Assembly (NCBI GenBank): GCA_019787685.1
Contig: JAHNUO010000029.1
Span: 248,001 to 312,000 of the forward strand
Length of the DNA: 64,000 bases
Direction of reading: 5' to 3'
DNA from: Chiua virens
Taxonomy: Eukaryota; Basidiomycota; Agaricomycetes; Boletales; Boletaceae
Shown here: positions 33,540 to 43,808 of the stretch, piece by piece
Numbering within the stretch: position 1 is the stretch's first letter
Layout of the letters: each line of letters begins with the position of its first letter
The notes under the pieces: model-generated
The model's input: only the letters and a program-made list of their open reading frames with translations
The model's database searches: none
What the model was told of the DNA's origin: nothing
Program-made: the position numbers and the translations under genes

Positions 33540-34679
33540 ATGCCTGCCGCTCGTCTTCCTGCTTGTTCACCGTCTCTGTTGCCAGTGCTTCCCATTGTAC
33601 CCGTTGTCCCCGAGATTCCTTCTGTCGATGTGGTGTACCACCCCTGCATTGTCGCTCAGCAGACATCCACCGACCTTGTCATTTACACTCGCGATCTTGG
33701 TCGCATCATTACAATTGCATAGTAAGTCACCCCAGCTCCTAGAATACGTGATACTGAGCAATAGTACAGCCCACTTGGTCCACATGGCGCTCGCATTGTC
33801 CTGAGTGGTGTTTTCCATTGGATGGAGCGGCATGGTCTTGTATTCAAGTGCTTCTGTGCACTCGTATCAAGTCAGCTAACCCCAGCTCGATTCATTGACG
33901 AGTTCATTTCACGACATACGGTAGTGCACTGCCACTACGCCGATAATCATTGTGGATTTTATCGTAAGTTTTCCTGCACCATTTCAAGCAAGGTACTCAA
34001 CTCGTCTTTAGTTGACTTGACCAGGATTTACTTGATGACGTTGTATGAATCTCCCTATGAGTACCTGCCAACGTTGACTTGTAGGTATTTACTACTTCAC
34101 TTGATGTTTCTTGCGCACTCACTTCTTGTTAGTCGGTGTGCCAAACATAAACAGCATCCTTGTGAGATGGCGCCACCTTGTTACAGGAGATCCGACGTTG
34201 CTTCAACATCCAGCACCGTTTGTCCGAGGATATTTTAGTGTTCACGTCTCGGTGTACCCAGGGATACACCAGCTTTGTAGTGGCCTCTCGCGGCCACTCA
34301 TACTTGCTACACCTCACCGCCGTTATCACCCGTATAATGGACACGCAAGTAAGTCAAACAAAATTTTATTAATTAACTATATTTTAAGTGTACAATAGGT
34401 CAATCGCCTATTAATGTCATTGCATTGCATCGATCTACACCTTATCAGTTGCCACATCGCTGTATGTCCAACAGAAACTCATGTGCAGAAGTTCCTGGCC
34501 CATCAAGACTTGGACTTGCCAGACATCAGACGGACGATTTCTTCGAACAGTGTGACCACTGTGGTGAGAGCTTCACGCAAAGTGCACTGCGCGTACATAT
34601 CAAGGAGGTAGGAGAGCAACAGGACAACATGGCAGGCAACGATGAAGTCAATGCGACGAACGACACCGAGTTGCTCTGA
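33540..34679 (+). CDS. Unrecognised 313-aa protein, five exons, cargo of the MULE-like element
   Basis: Exons 33540-33721, 33770-33963, 34012-34080, 34133-34348 and 34399-34679 join to 942 nt, ending in TGA, with no stop. All four introns are 48-52 nt with GTAAGT/GTAGGT donors and AG acceptors. The N-terminus is Ala/Pro/Val-rich. The middle has ARIVLSGVFHWMERHG and ARFIDEFISRHTVVHCHYAD, with several His and Cys residues; then FGVPNINSILVRWRHLVTGD. The C-terminus holds FEQCDHCGESFTQSALRVH, a C-x2-C-x11-H finger-like segment without a clear fourth ligand, and an acidic tail. I know no such family. It lies inside the element next to a dead transposase yet its own frame is intact, so it may be an accessory protein of this family. 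Confidence 0.65.
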
Positions 34680-34911
34680 TGGGATACAGGAAAGGTTGAA
34701 ACAAAGAACTGCTGGGCATCTGGATATGGGGAATCTTATTCCGAGGGCGGGCCTTATATATGGACTGCATTAATGATTTCTTTTAATTTTTGTTTATCTT
34801 TGTTTGGTGGTTTTTGGGGGCTCCCTTTACAGGATTGCTCGGACTTGTGTTTCTTCTCTACATGTTAGCCGAGAAAAGCACCGAGTGGTAACAAGCGACA
34901 CAACACTGTCT

Positions 34912-35183
34912 CTTTTTGTCGCGTTTTCTCATTGGCTCACTGCGCCCCCGAGTTCTGGCTCTGTGGGAATTACCGTGATGTCCTGTCAACATTTATTTAT
35001 TTACATAACAATATTGATATATTCTCGGCATGTCTCACAAACGTTTCGTACATTGGTAGTGTAGGCGATGCTATTTAACTTATTGTCTTGCCCGTCTTGT
35101 GCCGAATTGCTTATCGCCATAAGCGCTGCAAGTCTGCTTTAGTCGTGAATAAGACGAAAAAAGACTTTTGTAAAATTACTGAT
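34912..35183 (-). repeat. Right terminal inverted repeat of the MULE-like element
   Basis: Reverse complement of the left TIR, ending ATTACTGAT at 35183. It contains an uninterrupted version of the site where the tRNA-like module sits in the left arm (about 34900-34925). Confidence 0.85.
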
Positions 35184-35657
35184 GGCCTTTTATGCCACCG
35201 CCCGAACCGGCAAGTTCACCGTCCCAAACCTCAAGAACTACACTCCCACATCCCACATCACTCGGGCCAACTTCTCCCTAGAGCAAGACTGCAACGGCCT
35301 TGTCGTCGCCACACTACACATCCCGCGCACCAAGATCAGCCCCCTTGGTGAGACCGTCAGCTGGGCCAAACAAAACGGCCCATCCGATCCTTTCTGCGCA
35401 CTCGAGCACCACTTCGCCATCAACAATCCCCCCTCTTCCCTCCACCTCTTCGCTTACAAGGACAAAGGCTCCTTCGTTCCCCTCACCAAATCAAAATTCC
35501 TAAAAACGCTCGACCGCACCCTCAAAGCTGCAGGCGCTCCCCCCCTCAAGGGCCATGGCATCCGGATCGGTTCAACTCTCGAGTATTTACTATGCAACGT
35601 ACCCTTCGAAGTCATCAAGACGCAAGGACGATGGGCCAGCGATGCATTCCGCATTTA
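35184..35657 (+). pseudogene. YR-retroelement tyrosine recombinase, catalytic domain
   Basis: It continues the frame of 26560-27029. It carries the first catalytic Arg in ATARTGKFTV (about 35190-35220), the HxxR box in GHGIRIG (about 35550-35570), GRWASDAFRI (about 35628-35655), and TA of the nucleophilic tyrosine codon at 35656-35657, where the pogo-like element inserted. The third codon base and the C-terminal helix are at 37481. Confidence 0.85.
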
Positions 35658-36213
35658 CAGTAGACTTTCTCATAATGCATGTGGTAATGATGCATAAATC
35701 TCATCTTGCATGGACTTTTGTGTTCCACCACAGTGGAGTGCAGGAGTTATGCAAAATTTTGCATAAGTAATACTGCATCACATCAGGACCCAAAATATGC
35801 AGTATGACATGCTCATTTTGCACTGTGCTAGATAATTGGAATGAAGAGCCTCAGTCATGGCAACCTCCATTGCTGGAACTTGCATCTGAGGAATGATACC
35901 CAGTGAGAAGTAATGATATGGGATTGTATGCCAGCATGTGTAAATGTGGGCCATAGCTTGACATATTGTACATTTGAATAGGAAATGGACATGACCATAG
36001 GTTCTACGTCTATGAGCCTGTATGTACACTACCATCCAACTATGTTCATAGCTCTCATAGGTTTGCATAGCACTGGATCCTACTCAAAATCATCTACCTT
36101 ATTCTATGTCAATGTAGTGATTTCAATGAGCAAGCACATGGATACACTCATGCAATTCTATGCACAGCTAGCAGTCAAGAGGAGCAATGCCACATACCCA
36201 CAGCCCCAGTGGC

Positions 36214-36768
36214 TGTCATATACCGCTCCGTTCTTCATTCCTCCGGATATAACTCCGTATCTCTTAGACGATAACTCCAGGTCAATCACCCTCAGGACGC
36301 AACTCCATGATCCCAGACCTCCGTTACATATATATGTTTCCTCTTTTATTTTAGTACATAACCTGTGTCTCGCTTATGAGCACAGCTCTGGCTTTCTCAG
36401 TACCCAACTTACCTCTGGCTATGTAGTTTCCCAATCTTCCGTCTTACTCAGTTCTTATCAACTCCGTTACTAATCTCCATTCCACTCCAAGTATATAAAC
36501 TGTAGTACCCCGACTGTGTACCCTTAGTCTGAATATTAGTTTATTTGTACGACTCACTCCGAACACTCTGTAAGACCTTGATAGTCTTTACTCCGCTCGA
36601 CTCCACTTTATGTGTTGAGTCATATATCTACCTCTGTTCTCCGTACGTCCGAAATATAGGGACAGACTGTGACAAGGGCGCACCACATACGGTGAAGCCA
36701 AGTCCCATCCAACGCTACAACTCTGGAGATCCGGAGTTGGCTACCTCCGAGTCACATGGTCTCTAACA
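36214..36768 (+). repeat. Solo LTR of a third LTR family
   Basis: This 555-nt unit begins TGTCATATACC and ends CTCTAACA, flanked by the perfect 5-bp duplication GTGGC (36209-36213 and 36769-36773). A TATATAAA at 36492-36499 is a likely LTR promoter. No other copy is in this window. Confidence 0.82.
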
Positions 36769-37000
36769 GTGGCCCCTTCCATCCCACACCCCACTAGTAC
36801 ATTGGATGTTCTCTTTGTCCAGATCCTGTCTTTGACCTAATAGTAGTCAAATATCTTATACCTCTCTTGAGATAGGGAGAGACATACCAGTTTATCTGCC
36901 TCCTCTTTGTACTATTTCTGTGCACAACTCAGAGTGTAGTGTAAGTATAACTATAATATAAACAGGATAGACATACTGCTGTCTCTGTTGAGAGCACCAT

Positions 37001-37356
37001 GTGGTACTTATTGAATTCTTCATGTGTTCCACTCAATATCAATTTGAAGATGAGGTGGCCATTGTTGTAGCTGTCCATCATCAGATGGCTGTTGAATGCG
37101 GAAAGATTATTGAGGTCAAGTCCGATGATGATGAAGAAGAAGAAGAAGAAGAAGAAGAAGACATGCTCACCAGCACCCCAATCTCTTGTTCAGAGATGAT
37201 TCAGCTGTGCAAGAAACTGTAGATGGGTTGCATTGCTTGGAGTCACACTGACACTTCTTTGGAGGTGGTAAGACAGCTTCACAAGCTTCATGGTGAGATG
37301 CAATGGGAGGAAATACAAATGGCAAAGCAGATGACATTGGACAGCCATTGGAAGTA
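37001..37356 (+). pseudogene. Pogo-like transposase, C-terminal remnant
   Basis: The frame contains an acidic run (three Asp then about ten Glu, coded by a GAA/GAAG microsatellite at 37130-37160), then ISCSEMIQLCKKL, a TAG at 37220-37222, GCIAWSHTDTSLEVVRQLHK and an ending AKQMTLDSHWK. This matches my recollection of the tail of fungal pogo/Fot-type DDE transposases, which end in a KQxTLDxFF-like peptide. The catalytic domain was not found between 35680 and 37000. Confidence 0.55.
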
Positions 37357-37480
37357 GGCATTGATGTCACGCATGTCACTTTATGTTACATTATGTCACA
37401 TGTATGGTGCTGCATATATGTTATATTGCATATGGGAAAAGTCTCCTCAACTCGTATGCGTTATGAGCAAGTCTACTGTA

Positions 37481-37580
37481 CCTCCGCAAGCACGCCCAAA
37501 TACTCGCCCCCTACATCCAAGCCAAGCCGGACATCCACCATGCATTCCTTCAATACACACTCCCCCCTGTCCATCCCTAA
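37481..37580 (+). pseudogene. YR-retroelement tyrosine recombinase, C-terminal end
   Basis: Base 37481 completes the TAC tyrosine codon begun at 35656. The frame continues LRKHAQILAPYIQAKPDIHH and ends with TAA at 37578-37580. The helix after the nucleophilic tyrosine is the usual end of YR proteins. Confidence 0.8.
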
Positions 37581-38492
37581 CTCGTAAGTAATCCCTCCCC
37601 ACACCCTTTTCCCTTCCCCCCACTTTCTCTCTCCTCTTGCCCCCTCTCCTCTCCTGTCCTTTCTTCCTCTTTCCCGGTCTCCTCCTTCTTTCTGGGCGTG
37701 TCCGGTCCCTCGCCGCACGCGTCGTCAACCCTTCGTCCACTCCTCATTCGCCGGGATCGCAGCTCACTCCCTCACGCCAGGTTCCTGCACCGGGCCGGCT
37801 AGCGCTCCGCGCTCGCGCCCACTCTCCTTCCGTGTCCTTAGTCTCACTCCTTCCATACACCTGTACCATAGTCACACCGTTAATCACAGTCCTGCTCCCC
37901 TCTCTCGCACGCGTGACACGCGACGTCCAAAGAGAAACATATAAGATAACCAATGATCAACGTCACGACACACCACGTTTTCCGTAGGATGAGCGATATT
38001 ATATCCATCGAGTGGCCCGTGTTTACTCGGACGGAGCATGTTAATCCGGTGCGTACTCGCAGTGTCCACTGATACCACCTACTGCCTGGATCGTAGTTCC
38101 ATGAGTGCCACGTCGTCTGGTTGATTGTACCATCAAGGTGTCGTGTACGTTAGACAACCACGGGCACGGGCCAGTATAAGACCCGATACCGATATCAGCA
38201 CTTCAACTTGCGAAAACTATGCAGCACTACACAGGCGAATATAGCTCAACGGCTTTCGCATTGCACTCGTTCTGGAACAAATCAAAATTTAAAGGATCGA
38301 AAACACGTTGTGTGCTATGTATCGCGAATCTCACGGAGCTAGGAAAAGGTCCTTACTCAAAGTTGAAGTTACAATGTCCAAATGCAACGCAATCTCTGAG
38401 GGTGCTACGTAGCAAGTCCTAGAAGGCAAAGTCAGGATGTAAAATGTGCCCCCTTAATCTCCGAGTATCGAGCTTTCTGGTCACGATCGGCC
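37581..38492. other. 3' flank of the YR retroelement and laccase 3' flank
   Basis: A CT-rich tract (about 37590-37690) resembles the CT-rich leader before 6185 in composition only; I found no shared repeat. The remaining bases carry no recognisable gene. Confidence 0.35.
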
Positions 38493-40590
38493 TTAGTCTT
38501 GGCACAGTTGGTACCACGCCGCTGTGTATGAGAACAGATCAGTGTTTCAGCAGATTGGGCAAACGCAGCAAGGGCAAGGAACTTGCCTGGAGCGACTGCG
38601 GATTCTTGCGCAGCCGCTAGGTCCGGCGCTTCTGCCAAGACGACAGCAAACCCGCTAAATAAAGGGATTAGCCATATCCAAGAGGTCATCGTGCATGCGC
38701 AAACTTGACGTACTGGTGAAGATGCCAGTCGATGTGACTACACGGGGACACATGAATCAATGTCTGTTCAGATCTCTCTCGAAGGTCGCTCACCAGTGAA
38801 GGAACCAAGGTCCGGCATTATCCGTCTTAAAACGAATCGTCACGTTGTCCGTTGAACTATTGCCTATGGAAACGACATCGCGCCGGACGGGATTTACAAA
38901 GTTTGTCGTGTTGCTACCCGCAACTCTCACAACATCAAATGCATGCTGCGAAACGACCAGTTAGTGGCAGAAGGAAGTGAAAATTAAGCACGTACGCCAT
39001 GAAGATGGATAGGGTGCTGAAGATCCATATGCAAAGTCAGTTTCTAAATACTTCTCGTAAAACGTGCCACTTACAGGAGCACCAGTGGCTGCGGTAGGGT
39101 CGGGGAAGCTTATTTCGATCACCTTGTCTGAAGGAAGGACATAGACGCTACCATTAGGCAGCAGTTGCGAAGCATCTCTTGCCCCACTGAGAATCTGGAG
39201 GAGCACCGGAACGGTAGGGTCGGTGAAGGACACATTGTTAATGGTGAAATAACCCGAAGAGTTGGTTCCAACAGAGAATTGAAGATTCACATCTGCCTTT
39301 CCGATCTCGGGTACCCCAGGAGCCCCTGGGTTGACGAGTGGGTGAAGGCTGCTTTCATTGAACCCAATGTCATAAGTCGCTGAGGACGTGGGATTTTCGT
39401 CCTTTGCTCCTTCATATCGCAGGATTGCCAGATTTTGATCGCCAGAGTAAGAGGAGTTGGGAGCGTTGCTCAATGCACGAATCCAGTAATTTCCAACCGT
39501 CTGGTTTGCTGTGACAACCACGGAGTAGCGCTGACCGGCAAGGATGGGTATGGAGTCGACTTCTACTGGCTCCACTTCATTGCCGTCCACCTCAATAATG
39601 GTCATCCGATGTCCATCAATCGTGAAGTTGAATGAAGGATCACAGGACAGCGACACCACACGGAAGCGATACCGCAGTCCATGTGTGACATTGACGACTG
39701 AGAGCGCAATCGATGGACCATCAGAGTAGCGACCGCGACCATTGATCAGGGTAGCGTTTGACACTACCCCGAAGGATTTCCCAAGTGTAACAGAAGGTGT
39801 GTGATACCTAGATTTAAGTTGGGAATGAACATTTGTTGTAGACGAATGACCTACCAATCTGCGAGGGTGATAACCGTGGTCTCTACTGAGAGTTAGAAGA
39901 CAAGCGACAAGAAAATCGAGAGTAACTAACCATTATCGACATCGTATAGATACGCGAGAGGGTCATCGGGATCATAGATGACCAGTGGCCCTCGAAGTCC
40001 GTCACAATATTGGGTCGAATAGTGTGAATGGTACCAGTACGTTCCAGTCTGATTGGTGGGTTGGAATCGGTACTCAAATGATTGTTGCTGACGGAGCGGA
40101 CACTGAGTGACGTATGCAACACCGTCCGCCCAATTCGATTTTTGCTGGAACAGCCCGTGCCAATGCTTTGGAAGATAGATGAAGTCATGATTCGCGAAAT
40201 TGGATAATCAAGCACTTACAACACTGGTTTCCAAAGGCATGGTAGAATCCGTAAGATTGTCGAAAACTTGAATAGCAAACTGATCACCCTAAAGAGCCCT
40301 GATTATAATATTCTATGACACAAATGTCGTAGTTCTCACCTTCTGGGCTTGGATCAATGGCGCGGGGAAAGCACCATTGACGACAGTCGCTCTGCAAGCC
40401 TCTTAAGTTTCTTCTAATGACAAAAACCATCAACTCACGATCGTTTATAGCCGTCTGGCGCGACATCGCTATTCGTGATGCAAAGCTTGCCGACTGGGCC
40501 GATCACATTGCCGCTCGATTCATTGCGCTGCGCGTTGGAAATGGAGTATAGTGAAAATGAAAGAATAGTCAAAAGGAGCGTGAGCTTCAT
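38493..40590 (-). CDS. Secreted laccase (multicopper oxidase, EC 1.10.3.2)
   Basis: Laccases oxidise phenols and reduce O2 to water outside the cell. ATG at 40590 opens a signal peptide [20 protein letters not shown]. All four copper motifs are present: HWHGLFQ (about 40160), YWYHSHY (about 40025), HPIHLHG|HAFDVV split by an intron (about 39020 and 38940), and HCHIDWHLHHGF (split, near 38795-38645). Ten residues after the motif-4 Cys is Phe, the axial position of high-redox-potential basidiomycete laccases. The C-terminus is [10 protein letters not shown], stop at 38493. About ten short introns; the last uses a GC donor (GCAAGT). No stop or frameshift was found, so it is probably functional. 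TATA box at 40645. Confidence 0.92.
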
Positions 40591-40644
40591 GGAGAAGGAA
40601 CGGATGGAAGAAGAACGTACTACCTCGACGGCCTTGCACACTTC

Positions 40645-40651
40645 TTTTATA
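40645..40651 (-). promoter_or_regulatory. TATA box of the laccase gene
   Basis: TATAAAA on the minus strand, 55-61 nt upstream of the laccase ATG, implying a leader of about 30 nt. Confidence 0.6.
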
Positions 40652-40659
40652 TTCGAGCG

Positions 40660-41985
40660 ATCCAAGATCGATCTCCGCCATGATGCCTACCCTTGTGATA
40701 GGATCTGTTCGGGAAAATCATTACTTGCCTTCTTGGTGGCATACCATTCAAGCGTCCGTGGAGTAGCTAAGGCCCCGCAGAAATTTCTTGATGCAAATCT
40801 CATGTGGTTCCTATTTCTTCTCCGTATTCACGGAGTGAAAATTTGTTTTGCCTTTGTTTCAAGGTAGGCATCGCGCGATAGAACGGCATGGCTCTGCAAA
40901 GACGATTGAGACGGGACACGTCTTACAGCACTTCTGAAAGAACCAAATGACGTTGAGTGGTGACAGCAAGTTCCGAGTCGCGACCCAGATTAGTACAAGA
41001 GAGCTGAGGTAGGTCTTGAAATGGGGGATAAACACTTTTTCTTCGGCAACAGTCCACGAAGTGCGACACACCGGGATTTCAGAGCGCATTACCACTGTTA
41101 CGGTAAAGCTACCTTTGAAGGAGAGTGATCGCAGTAGGCATCAAAGAATTTCCGTGGCTGCGCAGCTCGGAGTCTCGGATGTTCGGATGTTCGGAAGTTT
41201 CAATTCCCAGGTTTTCTATCATGGGCAAAGTGACCTGAGACCGACGGTCACCGGCACCTGGCATCTGTCTGTGGTTCAACGTATCCGCTATCAGCGCCAC
41301 GACTTCACACCTATGTATCAAAGAATACTGGCAGTTTGGCTAATGCTACCAGTGAGACAAGTCCACTGCCTACACCGCTGTGCAGTAAAATGTAGAAGGT
41401 CTCCGAAGATGAACTTCGTTAGTCTTGCAAACGTTCTGAGCTTCAAGCTGACCGGCGGTTAAAGGACCAGGCGAGGAGCATCAAGCCAAGTTGTGAAATA
41501 TCCGTTGGCGGATACCACGGTCACCAAGCGCTGTTCATCATCTTGCAGTGGGCTTCAATGCTGGTGACAACTCCACCGTGAATACTATCTCCTGTCACTG
41601 GCCGAGGGAGAATTCCTCGAAGGTCCACTCTCAGGCTCCTACTAGGTATGGTAAGGCCGTGCTAGGTATCGTTTCACCTGTCTCGTGGACGGATCCATGC
41701 GCAGCAGCCGCAGCCAGGCCACGTGAGCAATGTAACGCTCCGCATCTCACTTCAAGTCGACCATTGAGCGCTGAGCGTTCATCGAATCCATCGATGATCC
41801 TGACGTCCAAACTTACACAACCCTTGTTCGAATCTTCAATACCAGGTCTCATCAGGCATCTTTCATGATCTAAGTATGCCCTCGCTTTTGTGTAAACCTG
41901 GTTCATAGACTTGGCTTAGGAACTATCAATGGAATCAACATCCTTGAGATTTCCCTCCAATATCATACAGCAACTGTCAAAACTT
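40660..41985. other. No recognisable gene
   Basis: This is the laccase upstream region followed by short open frames on both strands (such as 41016-41462 plus) without motifs. It could contain eroded gene remains; I cannot assign them. Confidence 0.35.
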
Positions 41986-41989
41986 CGTA

Positions 41990-43440
41990 TTGGGAATGCA
42001 CCTCTCCTATCTTTCATCAGTAACCTTCTACATCAACAAACCGGCGAGCGAGACGAGGACCCCAACAGTCTCAGATTGATAGCACCGCTCATACTCGTTT
42101 TGGAGGCGACGAGAGGGGCTAGTGAGGGATAATGTGGTGCAGCAAGGAGAGACCATACGTGGCCGCAGCCCACAGTACAACACCGTTCGTCCACCCAAAA
42201 CCCGTTTGCACGGTGCATTGACTGCCATATCCCAAGTTGTCTACATAAACCTTTCATACATCTTGAGTTGGACAATTCGGTTGAAGTAAATTGATACGTA
42301 CATTTCCAGTGTTGTTGATACTGTTCGTCAGGTTGAGTTGCGCAGGTCTCGGCACCAGAGGCGAACCCCCCGTAAGCTTGGGAGTCGTTCAGAGATGGTA
42401 GGGAGGGGCCACGGACAGTAGTCATCAAGGTACGCCTCCGGACACGGCGCACTGATATCAACTCCATAGCGGGCCATGGGGTAAGTCTGAGCGGTGTATG
42501 GGCTTGTTATTTGAACTGTTCTGTTTTTGGTCCACTAGGCAAGCTCCGCCTGTGTAATGGAGTGAGGAGAGTGAGATCAGGAAAACAAAACTCAAACCTC
42601 AGCACTAGCCAGCCCTCCCTCGTGAATCAAGGTATCGCCTGTGGTAGTAACGTACGTAACCCATCTTTGTGGCCATCATATCCAGTCCAGAGTAAGCGAA
42701 GGATCTAAACCTGAACTTACGTGAACAAAGAGCGGGGGCTGGGAACGGTTCAAGTCTATACATGTATAAACCCAATCAGAACTGACAGGCTGTGGCAGCG
42801 CGATGGTGAAAGAGCACACTTGCAGTAAGTCAGCTCCACGACAGAAGTAATGATAGAGAAAATGTCAAACCTTGTTCTCGGTAACGTCCACCGGGAATAA
42901 TGAAGCTGTGATTCAACGGGATAAAGGTACTTTCACACTCTTCGTCAGGGTATATGCTACAAAGAGCGGATTGGTTGACTTGGCGTGCAAGCATGAAAAT
43001 CTTCGTCTTCAAATGTAACGATATCGCCTTGTTGAGGACTCTTGGCGGTGGGCTTGTCGGCCGGAGGCGGCGCCAGGCCACTCACTCAACGATGATCTTT
43101 CGATCGCTATGTATATGCCTGCGCGAGATTAACGCTCTGCAGTAGCTGTATCGTTTTACGAATAGATATCAACCATGGCGCCGAATGGTACATGTGACAA
43201 ACATACTGAGTAACCTGGACAAAAGATCTGACCAATGCACCATGACTGGACCGGGGGCAATGGGGCTTGTGAAGGCACTAAGTTAGTCGAAGGGACCGTA
43301 GGGCTAGCCACCGCAGTCGTGACTGATACAGTGGGTGCTCCCGTTGTCGCTGGGTTGTCGTTGTCCGAGTCACCTAGTGCAGCTGTAAGGGTATAGTGGG
43401 CCAACCCGACGAGGGCCGTCAGCTGCAAGTATGGAAACAT
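41990..43440 (-). pseudogene. GH37 trehalase, copy 2: 5' exon kept, middle deleted
   Basis: An ATG at 43440 begins a signal peptide (MFPYLQLTALVGLAHYTLTA), a Ser/Thr/Pro linker and SWCIGQIFCPG. ADKPTAKSPQQ (about 43065) runs into GDIVTFED and, out of frame, the exon SALCSIYPD...FIIPGGRYREQ (about 42890-42960). After that only YLDDY-like (about 42430) and C-terminal pieces (about 42000-42330) remain; the (alpha/alpha)6 catalytic core is missing. It lies tandemly downstream of copy 1 on the same strand. The C-terminal part matches copy 1 at about 43900-44140. Confidence 0.75.
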
Positions 43441-43808
43441 TTAGGTAGGAAAATGGCCTTGAAACGGAACACAGTATGACCGACTTGCTGTCTGAATCGT
43501 GAGCTTTTCAACATTGGAGAACCGAGTAGGGATAAGGAGTTCTCCATGACCCCATGAGTCAGACTCGGACGTCGACGAACATACGATTACATGACGTGCA
43601 TGACATCGTATTTGGTACGAGTGGAGTCGGTCAGGGTTGAATACATAATATCACAAACCACGATGTTCCTTCTTCAAGTTCTCGGTCCTGAAAGCAAACA
43701 TTGTGATGGAGGTCACACAACTGCCAAACCACTAACTGGGCAACCGACAGAATATAATCATCACTGTGGTCATCATTTTTTCTGTTGCGTACAGGTAGCA
43801 CACACCAG

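Larger units (their letters stand above)
27030..35183 (-). mobile_element. Long-TIR MULE-like DNA element with transposase and cargo gene
   Basis: The ends are inverted repeats starting ATCAGTAATTTTAC, about 270 nt long and near-identical (27030-27302 and about 34912-35183). The interior has a decayed transposase on the minus strand (28615-32781) and an intact spliced gene on the plus strand (33540-34679). It interrupts the recombinase gene of the YR element. Taking out exactly 27030-35183 joins TC to G and restores the frame Leu-Ser-Ala-Phe-Tyr. No 8-11 bp target duplication typical of MULEs is visible. A Tc1/mariner element is nested inside. Confidence 0.72.
35658..37478 (+). mobile_element. 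Pogo/Tc1-type DNA transposon remnant
   Basis: The ends are CAGTAGACTT-x-CTCATAA-x-GCAT at 35658 and its reverse complement ending at 37478 (about 24 of 26 positions match), with TA on each side (35656-35657, 37479-37480). The interior retains the C-terminal part of a pogo-like transposase (37001-37356). A solo LTR (36214-36768) is nested inside. Removing it restores the tyrosine codon and frame of the recombinase. Confidence 0.8.
6185..37580 (+). mobile_element. Tyrosine-recombinase (DIRS/Ngaro-type) retrotransposon, split by four insertions
   Basis: Coding pieces at 6185-6479, 15042-17202, 25652-27029, 35184-35657 and 37481-37580 add up to about 4.4 kb and give the order gag, reverse transcriptase, RNase H, tyrosine recombinase, which defines DIRS-order YR retroelements. 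Each gap is a complete transposable element. Three have clear target duplications, TTCCCTAC (hAT), GTTTG (gypsy) and TA (pogo-like); the MULE-like element has none visible. Deleting each element restores the host frame at that junction. The element is dead: the RT active-site motif is VNDH instead of VDDH, a CAG-to-TAG stop lies at 17189-17191, and gag has frameshifts. The true termini (split direct or inverted repeats) were not found. Confidence 0.88.

Noticed and set aside
37130..37160. GAA/GAAG microsatellite as a possible functional repeat array
   Set aside because: It codes the acidic run of the pogo-like transposase tail, where acidic stretches are common; simple slippage explains it.
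37590..37700. CT-rich tract as a terminal repeat of the YR retroelement matching the leader before 6185
   Set aside because: Only the base composition matches; I found no shared word of useful length between 5930-6184 and 37581-37990.
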